From: JBBSUQ01 sp964389755
Lineage (GTDB): Bacteria; Bacteroidota; Bacteroidia; Flavobacteriales_D; Crocinitomicaceae
Length of the DNA: 64,000 nt
NCBI GenBank assembly: GCA_964389755.1
Contig: CAYMEW010000011.1
Span: 31,963 to 95,962, forward strand
Direction of reading: 5' to 3'
The position numbers were made by a program, and so were the translations under genes. The notes beneath the pieces were generated by a model. The model did no database searches and had not been told where the DNA came from. It saw only the letters and a program-made list of their open reading frames with translations. Positions 10,060 through 18,425 of the stretch are shown here, one piece after another (within the stretch, counting starts at the first letter, position 1; every line of letters starts with the position of its first letter).

Positions 10060-10815
10060 TTATTTCGCTTTGAGGGTTGAAAATTGTATAAATCGGTCAT
10101 CCTTATTCTTTCGAAGCATTTTAGGGGACACGCCGGACAATTTTTTAACTTCCCGGATAAAGTGCGACTGATCTGCAAAATTCTCTTCCGGGAAGAGTTT
10201 TCCGGCCTTAATGTGATCGAAGGAGGCACGGAACCGCAAAATGTTGCAGTAGCTTTTGAGGGAAAGTCCGAACTGTTGTGTGAAATAACGGTTGATCTGG
10301 CGACTGCTCCAGGCCGCGCTTTCAGCAAGTTCGTGAACAGTAAGATCGCCCTTTTCGGCATAAAGCCGTTCGAAGAGTTTTTGTTTCCTGGGGTCTATAC
10401 TTTCCGGCAGCTTCGAGCAGATATGCCGTGTAGCCTTTTGGCAGAACGGTTCGAAATTTTCGAGGTCTGCTTCGCCAAACCCCCAAAAATCGGAGGGGAG
10501 GTGTTCCGCATAGTCGATAAGTCCGGCGATCGGTCTTTGAAGCATGTATTCACAGGCCGGCAACTTAAAGCTGATCGCAAACAGGGTGGTTCCGGCATCG
10601 AGTACGGCCTGATCCGGGTGCGTTTCGAGCCCGGAAAGTGTAATGTGAAACGATTCCGCCGCCGAACGCGAAAAAGTCAGGTCGACGCGTCCGTCCGGTA
10701 AGATAATTACGGTTTTTCCATGATTGGATCGATTTTCCAGCATCCAGAAACTTTCGACAAAGCTGGCAATTTCCGCTGCGGGAGGCAAGATCCTGAAGTA
10801 AAGGTCACTGTCCAT
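10060..10815 (-). CDS. AraC-family transcriptional regulator
   Basis: The product has about 250 residues. The N-terminal ligand or dimerisation domain (about 1-140, starting MDSDLYFRILPPA) is followed by a C-terminal double helix-turn-helix (LTVHELAESAAWSSRQINRY, and FADQSHFIREVKKLSGVSP, the standard second AraC recognition helix). I choose ATG 10815; TTG 10839 would overlap the stop of the upstream SRPBCC gene. It lies between the SRPBCC gene (20 nt upstream) and the Tet(X)-like monooxygenase (30 nt downstream), all on the minus strand, so it is a good candidate for the local regulator of that operon. The effector is unknown. Confidence 0.88.
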   Translation of the reverse strand: MDSDLYFRILPPAAEIASFVESFWMLENRSNHGKTVIILPDGRVDLTFSRSAAESFHITLSGLETHPDQAVLDAGTTLFAISFKLPACEYMLQRPIAGLIDYAEHLPSDFWGFGEADLENFEPFCQKATRHICSKLPESIDPRKQKLFERLYAEKGDLTVHELAESAAWSSRQINRYFTQQFGLSLKSYCNILRFRASFDHIKAGKLFPEENFADQSHFIREVKKLSGVSPKMLRKNKDDRFIQFSTLKAK

Positions 10816-10835
10816 GAATTCAGGTGCGCAAATTA

Positions 10836-11258
10836 TCAATTCCCCTCCACGAGGTCTTTCAATGCTTTTAAAACCGGGTTTTCATCCTGTTGAGGTGCTT
10901 CCTGTACCGCACCCGGGCGGTTGTCTTCCTGTGTAATTTCAAGTTTTGTTTTTCCGTCTGATTCAGTCAGGACATATTTCATTACAAAGTAGTTTTCCGG
11001 CTTGTCTTCCAGGTCCGGCCGCGGAGCAAAAAGCTCGTAACTCAGTTGTTTTTCAGGCTCGAACTCCAGTACGGTTCCCCATTGCCGGAAAACTTTACCA
11101 TTCCATTCGGTCGCAAATTCGATCGGGCTATCGATGTCCCAGGTTGTTTTAAGATCACTTCCGAACTGCCAGCGTTTGACCATTTCCGGTTGTGTGAGTG
11201 CCTGCCAGACCTTTTCCGGCGATGCGAAGATTGTAATGGAAGAAATATTTTTTGGCAT
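10836..11258 (-). CDS. SRPBCC / AHSA1-like domain protein
   Basis: A single-domain 140-residue START/Bet v1-like protein. The N-terminus ITIFASPEKVWQALTQPEMV is the classic AHSA1 opening, followed by WDIDSPIEFATEWNGK and G.VLEFEPEKQLSYELF, and it ends in a long C-terminal helix. Members bind small hydrophobic ligands or assist Hsp90-like proteins, and many bacterial ones sit beside ArsR or AraC regulators. Here it is first in a minus-strand run with an AraC regulator and an FAD monooxygenase, which suggests a shared role in handling one small molecule. That role is inference. Confidence 0.85.
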   Translation of the reverse strand: MPKNISSITIFASPEKVWQALTQPEMVKRWQFGSDLKTTWDIDSPIEFATEWNGKVFRQWGTVLEFEPEKQLSYELFAPRPDLEDKPENYFVMKYVLTESDGKTKLEITQEDNRPGAVQEAPQQDENPVLKALKDLVEGN

Positions 11259-11325
11259 GTTGACACTAATTGAGATACGACGAATGTACGATTTTCCATG
11301 GATACAGCTTCGGTGGATTTAAAGT

Positions 11326-11350
11326 AAAGGAGCATTCCGGATGCTTCTTT
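11326..11350 (-). terminator. Probable minus-strand terminator after the DUF4199 gene
   Basis: AAAGGAGCAT (11326-11335) and ATGCTTCTTT (11341-11350) pair with one mismatch around a 5-nt loop. Read on the minus strand the hairpin is followed by a T-rich stretch. It lies 37 nt past the stop of the DUF4199 gene and just upstream of the SRPBCC gene. Confidence 0.45.
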
Positions 11351-11386
11351 GTCGCAATCTTAATTTTCCTGTAGGCAGGATATGCT

Positions 11387-11941
11387 TCACACCCGGTTCG
11401 TGATCGCTTCGTTTTTCGGATACTTTCGCTTCAGAATCAATGCGCTGATGAGTGTCACGAGCAAACCTATCGGCACGATCTCCATATACGTAAAGAGGAT
11501 ATTGACAATCGGGTTTTTGTACAGTTCGGCAAATTCTTCCATTTCCGCAGCTTGCTTGCTGACCTCCTCAGCACTGGCTCCGCCGGCCTTTAACTCTTCG
11601 AGTGTAAACGTTATGTATTTGTCCATGAAGTCGGGAACAAAATACAGGAAATCGACCAGCCAGGCGAGCGCGTACATCGTGGAAGCAATCAACATGATCA
11701 GTGCACCGATCTTAAAAGCCTTTCCAAAACTGATGACACCGCCGTTGTATTTATCCCGGTAATTGCGGATTCCGACGAATACGAGCGCGAAGGCCAGCAG
11801 CATGGAGGCATAACCGATCAGCATGCTTGTTCCCATGTCCACGCTTCCTTCGCAATGGCTGAAATAACTCATTGAAACGAGCATCAGTACCGAAACGATG
11901 GTACCTGAGATGAGTCCGTGGATCAAAATGTTCTTTTTCAT
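11387..11941 (-). CDS. DUF4199 family membrane protein
   Basis: The 184-residue product has four membrane helices: two at 7-28 and 40-62, one at 76-98 and one near 150-170. It carries the NGGVISFGKAFKIG segment and the extracytoplasmic helical stretch FMDKYITFTLEELKAGGASAEEV that characterise DUF4199 proteins of Bacteroidota, and it ends in a basic tail (ILKRKYPKNEA). The function of the family is not known. It follows the LuxR-type regulator gene on the same strand after 111 nt. Confidence 0.85.
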   Translation of the reverse strand: MKKNILIHGLISGTIVSVLMLVSMSYFSHCEGSVDMGTSMLIGYASMLLAFALVFVGIRNYRDKYNGGVISFGKAFKIGALIMLIASTMYALAWLVDFLYFVPDFMDKYITFTLEELKAGGASAEEVSKQAAEMEEFAELYKNPIVNILFTYMEIVPIGLLVTLISALILKRKYPKNEAITNRV

Positions 11942-12052
11942 TTTATAGATTTTAATTTGACTGCAAAAGTGAGTTTCTCCTGCTTTTTACCACTCATACT
12001 TTCGGACAATTTTTCGCATTTCGCGCAGATGTCCCAAAGTATGAAGCACGCT

Positions 12053-12532
12053 TTAACCGATGATTCCCAGCTGTCTGGCTCTTTCAACAGCCTGAGTCCT
12101 TCTTTTGACGTCCAGTTTTTCAAAAATATTCCGGTTGTGCGTTTTAACTGTACTTAGCGACACAAAAATCGCTGATGCGATCTCCTGGTTGCTGTGCCCG
12201 CGAGCCATCAGGTCCAGTATCTCCAGTTCGCGTTTACTGATCGCAAGCTCATCGATCTGTGCGCTATCGGGAACAAAGTTTTCTCCCGGCGTCAGGTAGA
12301 TCTTCTTTTCCACCACCTGTGTTTCGATTTTCGGTTTGGATAGCTTAAGCGCAAGCCAGATCCCGAGGCCCGTAAAAATAAGCGCGATCAATCCTGCGTA
12401 AATTTCAAAAGCATGTCTGAAGAGGATAAAACGCAATTCAAGCCAGCGGAGCAGAAATGCCAGGAACGCAAGGCTCAGACCGTAAATAAGTACGAATTTA
12501 TAACGTTGCCAAACCGATCGGTCCTCTTTCAT
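12053..12532 (-). CDS. Membrane-anchored LuxR-type transcriptional regulator
   Basis: The 159-residue product has two N-terminal transmembrane helices (FVLIYGLSLAFLAFLLRWLE and IYAGLIALIFTGLGIWLAL), a linker, and a C-terminal LuxR/FixJ HTH (LAISKRELEILDLMARGHSN, then STVKTHNRNIFEKLDV). There is no receiver domain, so the signal presumably enters through the membrane part. I start at ATG 12532; a longer reading frame upstream has no coding character. It is divergent from the gene at 12665. The DUF4199 gene directly downstream is a natural candidate target or partner, which is inference. Confidence 0.85.
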   Translation of the reverse strand: MKEDRSVWQRYKFVLIYGLSLAFLAFLLRWLELRFILFRHAFEIYAGLIALIFTGLGIWLALKLSKPKIETQVVEKKIYLTPGENFVPDSAQIDELAISKRELEILDLMARGHSNQEIASAIFVSLSTVKTHNRNIFEKLDVKRRTQAVERARQLGIIG

Positions 12533-12664
12533 AATGCAAATTTCCGAAATATTCTGTGAATAGGAACTTTTGAAGAAAAGTTGCCTTCCTAAAGTAGTGC
12601 GAAATTTTTCCGAATTGTTTATTTTCAGGGTTTCATAGTAAATAAGGAGGCAAAAAGTAATATT

Positions 12665-13237
12665 ATGCAAACGGCTATCAAATACATTGAGTTAAAAAGT
12701 GGTTATAACGACAGCGGACCGGCGTGGATCGGGCTTGTGAGCACTTCCAAAACAGGTAAAACGCTCTATTTTAACGGAAAGGCATTTCAAAGCCTGAAAG
12801 GTAGCGGAATTTATGCAAATTACTACGACCTTGAGACGGGAGAGGAGTACTGGATCTCCGGCGTAAAGAAAAACGGGTGTGACCGACACTGGGCCGGAGG
12901 CGGACCGATTTTCATTGAAAGACGCGTACAGGATATGTACAGAGAACTCTTAAATATCCGTGAGCTTGACAGTTCTAAATACATTCCGGTCACAGTGATC
13001 GAAGAACCTCCGATCGAGAAGATCCGCGAATTCGAAAATCAACTGGTTTCACGGGAGATTCCCGAAGAAGAACTTTGTTTCAAAGCACCTCACAAACTTA
13101 ATGACACGGATCTGTCCCGGGTAATTACGCATTTAAATGTTTCGGAGCGCGAGGCAAAATACAATAAGGGACGCAGAGCCACAAAAAGCCTGAGACTTCA
13201 ATTTGAGGCTGAAGTTGAAAAACGTTCGACACTTTAG
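12665..13237 (+). CDS. Conserved hypothetical protein (KSGYNDSGPAWIG family)
   Basis: The first 80 residues (YIELKSGYNDSGPAWIG, TGKTLYFNGKAFQ, ETGEEYWISGVKKNG.DRHWAGGGPI) form a small conserved domain found widely in Bacteroidota. From memory its relatives are sometimes labelled as 1-deoxy-D-xylulose-5-phosphate synthase, which cannot be right at this size and without thiamine-pyrophosphate motifs. The second half (about 100-190) is charged and helical. The sequence AAGGAGG at 12644-12650 is a textbook Shine-Dalgarno core, unusual in this window, though its 14-nt spacing to the ATG is long. Function unknown. Confidence 0.75.
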   Translation: MQTAIKYIELKSGYNDSGPAWIGLVSTSKTGKTLYFNGKAFQSLKGSGIYANYYDLETGEEYWISGVKKNGCDRHWAGGGPIFIERRVQDMYRELLNIRELDSSKYIPVTVIEEPPIEKIREFENQLVSREIPEEELCFKAPHKLNDTDLSRVITHLNVSEREAKYNKGRRATKSLRLQFEAEVEKRSTL

Positions 13238-13256
13238 TTTGCTCCGTTTCCCAGTC

Positions 13257-13292
13257 AAAAAAGAGGATCGCTTTCCGAAACAATCCTCTTTT
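13257..13292. terminator. Bidirectional terminator between convergent genes
   Basis: AAAAAAGAGGAT (13257-13268) and ATCCTCTTTT (13283-13292) form a 10-bp perfect stem around a 14-nt loop, with A-runs and T-runs on both sides. It serves the plus-strand gene ending at 13237 and the minus-strand gene ending at 13308. Confidence 0.8.
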
Positions 13293-13307
13293 CATGGTGG
13301 GTAAATC

Positions 13308-14180
13308 TTATACTTCAATGAGCGTTATCGTGCTGACATCCGCTTTCCCGTTCTTCAGGAATTCCAGCGTGAGCCGGTCTGCCCGGCAGTCCACAAAGGA
13401 GATTTGTTTGAGCGATTTGCACTTGAAAAAGGTATTGATGAGCATGGCATTCTCAAATTTGACCCGTTTAAAATGACAGTTCTCAAAACTGCAATTTTCC
13501 AGTTTGCCTTCCAGTACGATGTCAGCAAGGTACATTTCATGAAATTCCGTGTGTGTCCAGGCTACGTCCAGTGCCTTGATACCTTCGAAACCACCGGAAC
13601 TTAGCCGCGCTTCGGACAAGTCCGCGCCGCTGAAGTCACATTTACCTATGTAGCTGCCTGAAAAGCGACTTTCCTGGAAATTACAATCAGTAAATATATT
13701 TCCCTGCAGGTGCGATTTGGTAAACTGGCTGGCGTGAAGGTCCGACCTCGAAAAATCACAGTCCTTCACATGATTTCCCGAGAGCAGGAGTCCGGAAAGG
13801 TCGGATCGGATGAAGGTACAATTTTGCATATTCGACGAAGCCAGCTTTTCGTGCAGCCCTTTTAACTCCGAAAAATCGGCATTCTGCCAGTTCCCGTGCG
13901 ACATGTTCCAGGAAGTTCGTTTCCGTGGAGCCGGATCGCTTTCCGTGAAATGTTCCGAAAGCACCTGCGTGGATTCTTTCTCCGAAAAATAGTTGAGGTC
14001 GACGCCGAAGATCTCCGAAAGACGGTTGAGCGTAAGAATGTCCGGCATGGATTCGCCGCGCTCCCATTTACCGACGGCCTGCGGGCTGATAAAAAGTCGT
14101 TGCGCGAGTTCTGCCTGCGAGATTTGCTGCTGCCTGCGCATTTCCCCGATCTTTTTTCCAATTGTTTTACTTGTTAACAT
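13308..14180 (-). CDS. XRE-type HTH regulator fused to pentapeptide repeats
   Basis: The first 70 residues are a Cro/C1-type HTH (IGEMRRQQQISQAELAQRLF, ISPQAVGKWERGESMPDI, LNRLSEIFGVDLNYF). After a short linker there are about 160 residues of pentapeptide-type A(D/N)LXX repeats (FSELKG, CTFIRSDLSGLLLSG, CDFSRSDLHASQF, CDFSGADLSEARLSSG, CSFENCHFKRVKFENAML) that should fold as a right-handed beta-helix. ATG 14180 is preferred; 25 upstream codons of the open frame look non-coding. Pentapeptide repeats can mimic DNA or serve as protein docking surfaces, so the C-terminal part may modulate DNA binding. Ligand unknown. Confidence 0.85.
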   Translation of the reverse strand: MLTSKTIGKKIGEMRRQQQISQAELAQRLFISPQAVGKWERGESMPDILTLNRLSEIFGVDLNYFSEKESTQVLSEHFTESDPAPRKRTSWNMSHGNWQNADFSELKGLHEKLASSNMQNCTFIRSDLSGLLLSGNHVKDCDFSRSDLHASQFTKSHLQGNIFTDCNFQESRFSGSYIGKCDFSGADLSEARLSSGGFEGIKALDVAWTHTEFHEMYLADIVLEGKLENCSFENCHFKRVKFENAMLINTFFKCKSLKQISFVDCRADRLTLEFLKNGKADVSTITLIEV

Positions 14181-14434
14181 AATGCTTTCTATTTTTTGAG
14201 TTCGATACCGCAAAATTAGAGCGGGCAACTCCCGGAACCTGAAATATACAAACACCTTTGGTTGTATGGCCGCTACTTGAAGTTGTATTTGACAACGAAG
14301 AGTTGTAATGTGCCATTCTGACCTTCCTGAAGCCGTTTAATTTTTAGTTCGCTTTTTTGCTACGAACCGGTTTTCAGCATTCCCGTTCATCAAAAACAAT
14401 TATCTTTCTCCCGTATCAAACAGCAGTAATCACA

Positions 14435-14875
14435 ATGAATAATTCCCTGTTGGACGAATCTTTTAAGCAGGTCGCGGTGAATGCGTCACCTGTTAACCTC
14501 ATGCCCGTGGGAGGACTGCTCTTCCTGTTGTATATTCTGCTCTTTTTAATAGGCATGCAACTGTCAGAACCGCTCAGCGTATTTCTTCAAATTAATCCCT
14601 TCGTATTTATATGGATCAGCAAACCTCTCGCACTCATAGTGGCCAGTTTGCTCTGTTATTTTCATGTAGGGCAAATCCGGAGAGCTTTGTCAAACGGTAC
14701 CTTTAAACAAACGCATTTCCTGGTTTTCGGAGGGTGCGCAGTGGTAGGATTGTTATTGATCAATCATTTTGTGATTCAGAAAATGGTGCTCGATTACTAT
14801 AGGAATTCAACCGTAGGAAGACAGGCCGTTTCAATCTCTCAAACTACCTGGAATACATGCAAACAGTTGAAATGA
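14435..14875 (+). CDS. Small membrane protein, unknown function
   Basis: The 146-residue product has three hydrophobic helices: LMPVGGLLFLLYILLFLIGM (about 21-42), FVFIWISKPLALIVASLLCYF (about 55-75) and FLVFGGCAVVGLLLINHFVI (about 95-115). A soluble tail follows. I choose ATG 14435, since the 26 extra codons upstream show no coding character. A -7 like box (TATCTTTC, 14401-14408) lies about 27 nt before the ATG. No family recognised. Confidence 0.6.
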   Translation: MNNSLLDESFKQVAVNASPVNLMPVGGLLFLLYILLFLIGMQLSEPLSVFLQINPFVFIWISKPLALIVASLLCYFHVGQIRRALSNGTFKQTHFLVFGGCAVVGLLLINHFVIQKMVLDYYRNSTVGRQAVSISQTTWNTCKQLK

Positions 14876-14970
14876 TTGCGAGATTGCTTCAGGTTATCAT
14901 TCTGCTTTTTGTACTCGGGAGAAAAGTAAATAGTTGAGATTAACCGAGCTATAAAGCGCCGAAGAATTCG

Positions 14971-14978
14971 TATTTTTG
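14971..14978 (+). promoter_or_regulatory. -7 promoter box of the cupin gene
   Basis: TATTTTTG matches the Bacteroidota TAnnTTTG consensus in full. Transcription would start near 14985, after the GTG at 14980, which supports ATG 14995 as the true start of the cupin gene. I see no clear -33 TTG at normal spacing. Confidence 0.45.
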
Positions 14979-14994
14979 AGTGAAAGGCAAGTTC

Positions 14995-15402
14995 ATGAAA
15001 CAGCATTCTGAAAATGACATTTTAATTCTTGGTAAAGGAGAAGGACGAACGTATCATTGCGGACCTATGACAGCGGTCTTCAAGGCCGATTGTGCCGAAA
15101 CAGGAGAGAGGTACAGCGTTTCCGAATGGTGGCTGGAACCGCATTCCGAAGGGCCTCATCCGCATCAACACAGCGATGTCGAACAACTTTTTTACGTACT
15201 GGAAGGAACAATCTCGATCCTGGCTGGCGACCGCTGGATAGAAGCTATCTGCGGGACTTTTGTACGCATTCCGCGAAATACAAACCATACCTTTGCCAAC
15301 CGGACTGACCAGCAGGCCGGAATGCTGAACCTGGACATTCCCGGCGGATTTGAAAAGGAACTTCCTGCCATGGAGCAGTGGTTTAAAGACCAGGGCGCGT
15401 AA
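14995..15402 (+). CDS. Cupin-domain protein
   Basis: A single conserved-barrel cupin of about 135 residues. The metal-binding first motif is visible as PHPHQHSDVEQLFYVLEG (His-x-His with a downstream Glu) and the second as PRNTNHTFAN (His). This set of three His and one Glu suggests a bound divalent metal. Cupins of this size act as small-molecule dioxygenases, isomerases or sensors; the substrate is not evident. The start is ATG 14995 rather than GTG 14980 because of the promoter position. A YcxB-like gene follows 34 nt downstream, so they may be co-transcribed. Confidence 0.82.
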   Translation: MKQHSENDILILGKGEGRTYHCGPMTAVFKADCAETGERYSVSEWWLEPHSEGPHPHQHSDVEQLFYVLEGTISILAGDRWIEAICGTFVRIPRNTNHTFANRTDQQAGMLNLDIPGGFEKELPAMEQWFKDQGA

Positions 15403-15436
15403 GGAGCTACCATAACGCCATTCATCCCGATATCCC

Positions 15437-15979
15437 ATGCATATCACGCTTCAGTATTCAGGTTCCGAATTACCGGAACAGCACCGCTTCCTTTTGAAGG
15501 AGCGTTTCCGGAGTTTAAAACGCCTGATCCTGCTACTTTTCCTCGCAGGCGCCGGGTTATTGATAACAGAAATCGTTACGCGCGGAAGTTACTCCCTGAT
15601 CAATACCGGAACCGGGAAGTTTTATTTTGACTTTCACTTGTTTTTTGGCTTGGGGATCGGACTGCTGATAACTGCTGCTTACCTTTTCTTGCTATTCCGG
15701 AAGAATAAGGCCTATTTCAACGGGCAACTCGACCGTCTTTTTCGCCAGCTGGGAGAGGATGGGGAATTTACGATCGAGTTGACGAACCAAAGCGTTTCTC
15801 AAAAAAGTATTCCATATTGTCAGAAAATAGACTGGCATCTCTTTCAGAGTTACCGCGAATCGGCACACTGGTTACTACTGAATACGGCAGGTATTTACAG
15901 CGTGATGATCGATACGCGAAAACTTGAACCGGCAGATCACGCAGCTCTTTTGGCTCGTTTGAACCTCCGGAAAATGTAG
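15437..15979 (+). CDS. YcxB-like membrane protein
   Basis: The layout is that of YcxB family proteins: a short N-terminal beta segment (ITLQYSGSELPEQHRFL), two transmembrane helices (LILLLFLAGAGLLITEIVT and FFGLGIGLLITAAYLFLLF), then a C-terminal soluble domain (FTIELTNQSVSQKS, IDWHLFQSYRESAHWLLLNT). The role of the family is unknown. The gene lies 34 nt after the cupin gene and is probably in the same transcript. Confidence 0.65.
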   Translation: MHITLQYSGSELPEQHRFLLKERFRSLKRLILLLFLAGAGLLITEIVTRGSYSLINTGTGKFYFDFHLFFGLGIGLLITAAYLFLLFRKNKAYFNGQLDRLFRQLGEDGEFTIELTNQSVSQKSIPYCQKIDWHLFQSYRESAHWLLLNTAGIYSVMIDTRKLEPADHAALLARLNLRKM

Positions 15980-16061
15980 GAATTTTGTGGTTTGCTCTGT
16001 TTCCGCCAAAAAATTAAGAGACAATAACATTTCAGCTATTCCGGAAAAAGTTCCGTTACAC

Positions 16062-16069
16062 TATATTTG
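16062..16069 (+). promoter_or_regulatory. -7 promoter box of the sterol-desaturase-family gene
   Basis: TATATTTG is a perfect TAnnTTTG match, 25 nt before ATG 16094. Transcription would start close to 16076. Confidence 0.5.
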
Positions 16070-16093
16070 TAATCGTTACCACAGTTGCTGAAG

Positions 16094-17338
16094 ATGAATA
16101 AAGTAGCACTCCTTATACCGGTGTTTCTATTACTTGTGGCTACCGAATGGTGGTTTGTCCGTAAGAACAAAGACAACCGAGTGCGCGGAAAAAACGTTGC
16201 GTTGAACATGGCTGTCGGAGCTGTTGATCAGGTAGCCTCGATTGCCAATTTTGCACTTTTCTTCTGGGTTTTACAACTCACCTATAATCATTTTCGCGTT
16301 TTCACGCTTGGAGACCACTGGTATATCTGGATCCTGGCCTATATCGCGATCGATTTCGTTTCTTACTGGTATCATCGTTTTTCGCATCGTGTGGCCTTGT
16401 TGTGGTGCGGGCATGTTACGCATCATTCCTCCGGGCATTTTAACCTTTCCAACAGTTTCCGTACCTCGCCTTTCCAGGGTTTGAACCGCATTCCGTTCTG
16501 GATCATTCTTCCCGTGCTCGGATTTTCGCCCGTGTTATTATTTACCGTTTTCATCGTTTCCGGGTTATATGATTTTTTCCTGCATACGGAACGCTTTCCG
16601 AGAGTTGCCTGGCTGGAGTATGTGTTTATCACACCGTCGCTTCACCGCGTGCATCACGGAAGGAATGCGCGCTATATCGATAAAAATTACGGAGCCACAT
16701 TTTCCTTTTGGGATCGGATGTTCGGCTCTTTTCAGGCCGAAGAAGAAACTGTAGAATTCGGAATTCTGAGTAAAGACTATGTGGACGAAGATCCGCTCGA
16801 TGCCATTTTCCATCATTATCGCTACCTCTGGAAACTCATGCGAAACACATCTTCCTGGAAAAACAAAGTACGTGTCCTGCTCATGCCGCCGGACTATGTT
16901 CCTGCTGACGTTTCACTTCACTTTAAATCCCGCCCGGTGCTAGAAACAACACAGGTGCTTCCGAAAGTTTACGCCCCCTCACTGTTTACCTTTTCAAGTC
17001 TGCTCGTTCTGGCAGTACTGATTACCCGGGATTTACTTTCGGTTTCAACCTTGATTTATTTTGCTTTGTACGCCCTGAGCGGGATGATTGTGAGTGTCCG
17101 TGTCTTTTACGGGAAGATCGGGATGCATTTTCGAAGAAATGAAGCACTACGCGAGTTATTGCTCGCAATCAGCGGGAGTTTACTGATCTTTTTAGAGCCG
17201 GAATTCTACGGCGTACTGCTTGCCGGTTCAGTCAGCTCCCTGTGTTTTGCGGGCATTCTCCTTTTCGGAAGAACCGAAGAAGCACATGCTTCCGCAGAAA
17301 TCGCCCTGCAAAAGGAGCGGAACCGCGGTGAACTTTAA
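16094..17338 (+). CDS. Sterol desaturase / fatty acid hydroxylase family protein
   Basis: This is a membrane di-iron oxygenase of 414 residues. The histidine clusters are all present: HRFSH (HxxxH), HVTHH (HxxHH), a lone His in FFLHTERF and HRVHH. The order SYWYHRFSH, WCGHVTHHSS, SLHRVHHGRN is that of the family, which hydroxylates or desaturates lipids using O2. Membrane helices flank the clusters, and a C-terminal extension of about 110 residues adds three or four more helices. ATG 16094 is preferred to TTG 16085 because of the promoter. The lipid substrate is unknown. Confidence 0.88.
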   Translation: MNKVALLIPVFLLLVATEWWFVRKNKDNRVRGKNVALNMAVGAVDQVASIANFALFFWVLQLTYNHFRVFTLGDHWYIWILAYIAIDFVSYWYHRFSHRVALLWCGHVTHHSSGHFNLSNSFRTSPFQGLNRIPFWIILPVLGFSPVLLFTVFIVSGLYDFFLHTERFPRVAWLEYVFITPSLHRVHHGRNARYIDKNYGATFSFWDRMFGSFQAEEETVEFGILSKDYVDEDPLDAIFHHYRYLWKLMRNTSSWKNKVRVLLMPPDYVPADVSLHFKSRPVLETTQVLPKVYAPSLFTFSSLLVLAVLITRDLLSVSTLIYFALYALSGMIVSVRVFYGKIGMHFRRNEALRELLLAISGSLLIFLEPEFYGVLLAGSVSSLCFAGILLFGRTEEAHASAEIALQKERNRGEL

Positions 17339-17357
17339 TTGATTGCAGTTCATTCCC

Positions 17358-17365
17358 TATATTTG
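17358..17365 (+). promoter_or_regulatory. -7 promoter box of the methyltransferase gene
   Basis: TATATTTG matches TAnnTTTG exactly. A TTG at 17339-17341, 16 nt upstream, can serve as the -33 element. It lies 29 nt before ATG 17395. Confidence 0.5.
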
Positions 17366-17394
17366 AAAGTCAGTACAATCGTGGACGTGACTTT

Positions 17395-18090
17395 ATGAAA
17401 AATCCAAGCAGAAGAAATAAGCACATTGGGACCTCTGCGCAGCAAGGGGAACCGCACCACATTATAAAGGATCGCGATCTCGAAACACAGGCTACCTGGA
17501 ATGAGGTGGCGCAACTTTATGCTGAAAATTTCATGGACCTTGCGATCTATAACGAAAGCTATGATGCGTTCTGTCATTCACTCAAAGAAGGTGCGCGGGT
17601 ACTTGACATTGCATGCGGACCGGGAAACATCGCGCGTTACCTGCTGCAAAAGCGCCCGGATCTTCGCCTTCTCGGAATTGACAGTGCACCGAATATGATC
17701 GAGCTGGCTAAAAAACAGGTACCGACGGCCCGATTCCAACTCATGAACGCACGAAAGATCGGTGATCTTAAAACCACATTTGATGCGGTGATCGCCGGGT
17801 TTTACCTGCCTTACGAAGCCGATCCGGAGTCTTTCTTTCGAGATGTAGGAACAGTACTGCGACCCGGCGGATTTTTCTATCTCAGTTTTGTGGAGGGAGA
17901 ACCTGCCGATTCGGGCTGGCAGCAGGGAAGTGGGGGAGGACGGACCTGGTTCTGTTATCACCGCTTATCGGAAATTTTGAGTGCGCTAAAAAAATATCAC
18001 TTTGAAGAATGTGCTACAAGCCGGGTTACTTTTGAGCGTAAAAACGGCCCGGATGAACAGCATACGATTCTTATTGCGCGTAAGCTCTAA
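17395..18090 (+). CDS. Class I SAM-dependent methyltransferase
   Basis: The glycine-rich SAM-binding motif I is clear (ARVLDIACGPGNIARYLL), followed by motif II (LRLLGIDSAPNMIELAKKQV), an acidic post-II region and the beta-4 segment FDAVIAGFYLPY. A loop VLRPGGFFYLSFVEGEP matches motif III. The fold is complete at 231 residues. The acceptor substrate cannot be determined; family members modify quinones, lipids and small metabolites. The N-terminal 25 residues are basic and probably disordered. It ends just before a strong terminator. Confidence 0.88.
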   Translation: MKNPSRRNKHIGTSAQQGEPHHIIKDRDLETQATWNEVAQLYAENFMDLAIYNESYDAFCHSLKEGARVLDIACGPGNIARYLLQKRPDLRLLGIDSAPNMIELAKKQVPTARFQLMNARKIGDLKTTFDAVIAGFYLPYEADPESFFRDVGTVLRPGGFFYLSFVEGEPADSGWQQGSGGGRTWFCYHRLSEILSALKKYHFEECATSRVTFERKNGPDEQHTILIARKL

Positions 18091-18093
18091 ATG

Positions 18094-18127
18094 AAAAGCC
18101 CGCTTATCGATACCGATGCGGGCTTTT
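18094..18127 (+). terminator. Rho-independent terminator of the methyltransferase gene
   Basis: AAAAGCCCGC (18094-18103) pairs perfectly with GCGGGCTTTT (18118-18127). ATCG/CGAT pairing inside the loop extends the stem. It begins 4 nt after the stop codon and ends in a T-run. Confidence 0.85.
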
Positions 18128-18202
18128 CGCTGCTGTGTGTTGTTGCTAAACGTGAACGACGGCTCTAACTTTTTGAAATATTGACCGTGCGAAATAGCAG
18201 GT

Positions 18203-18244
18203 TGTGACACGTATACTTAATTCTCCTTATTCGTTCGTGTCACA
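18203..18244. repeat. Perfect 9-bp inverted repeat in intergenic region
   Basis: TGTGACACG (18203-18211) and CGTGTCACA (18236-18244) are exact reverse complements separated by 24 nt. They sit in the 335-nt gap between the methyltransferase and lipoprotein genes. The spacing is too wide for a terminator and suggests a protein-binding pair or a long-loop hairpin. Apart from the terminator at 18094-18127 and a 7/8 -7 box (TACTTTCG, 18386-18393), I see nothing else in this gap. Confidence 0.4.
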
Positions 18245-18425
18245 GTACAAAGATCGTACAGCTTTGCATCAGATGATAGCGTATTTCTACGTGAATTCGG
18301 TGGTGCGCATTTATTTTTCGGTATTCCGTTTCTTCTTTTAGAAGAATCGCTTTCAACCGAAGTGAATCAGTCAATCAGAATTTACTACTTTCGTCACAAA
18401 ACCTGACGGAAATCAAAGCCTGACT

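Noticed and set aside
12665..13237. 1-deoxy-D-xylulose-5-phosphate synthase label
   Set aside because: The protein is far too short and has no thiamine-pyrophosphate or transketolase motifs.
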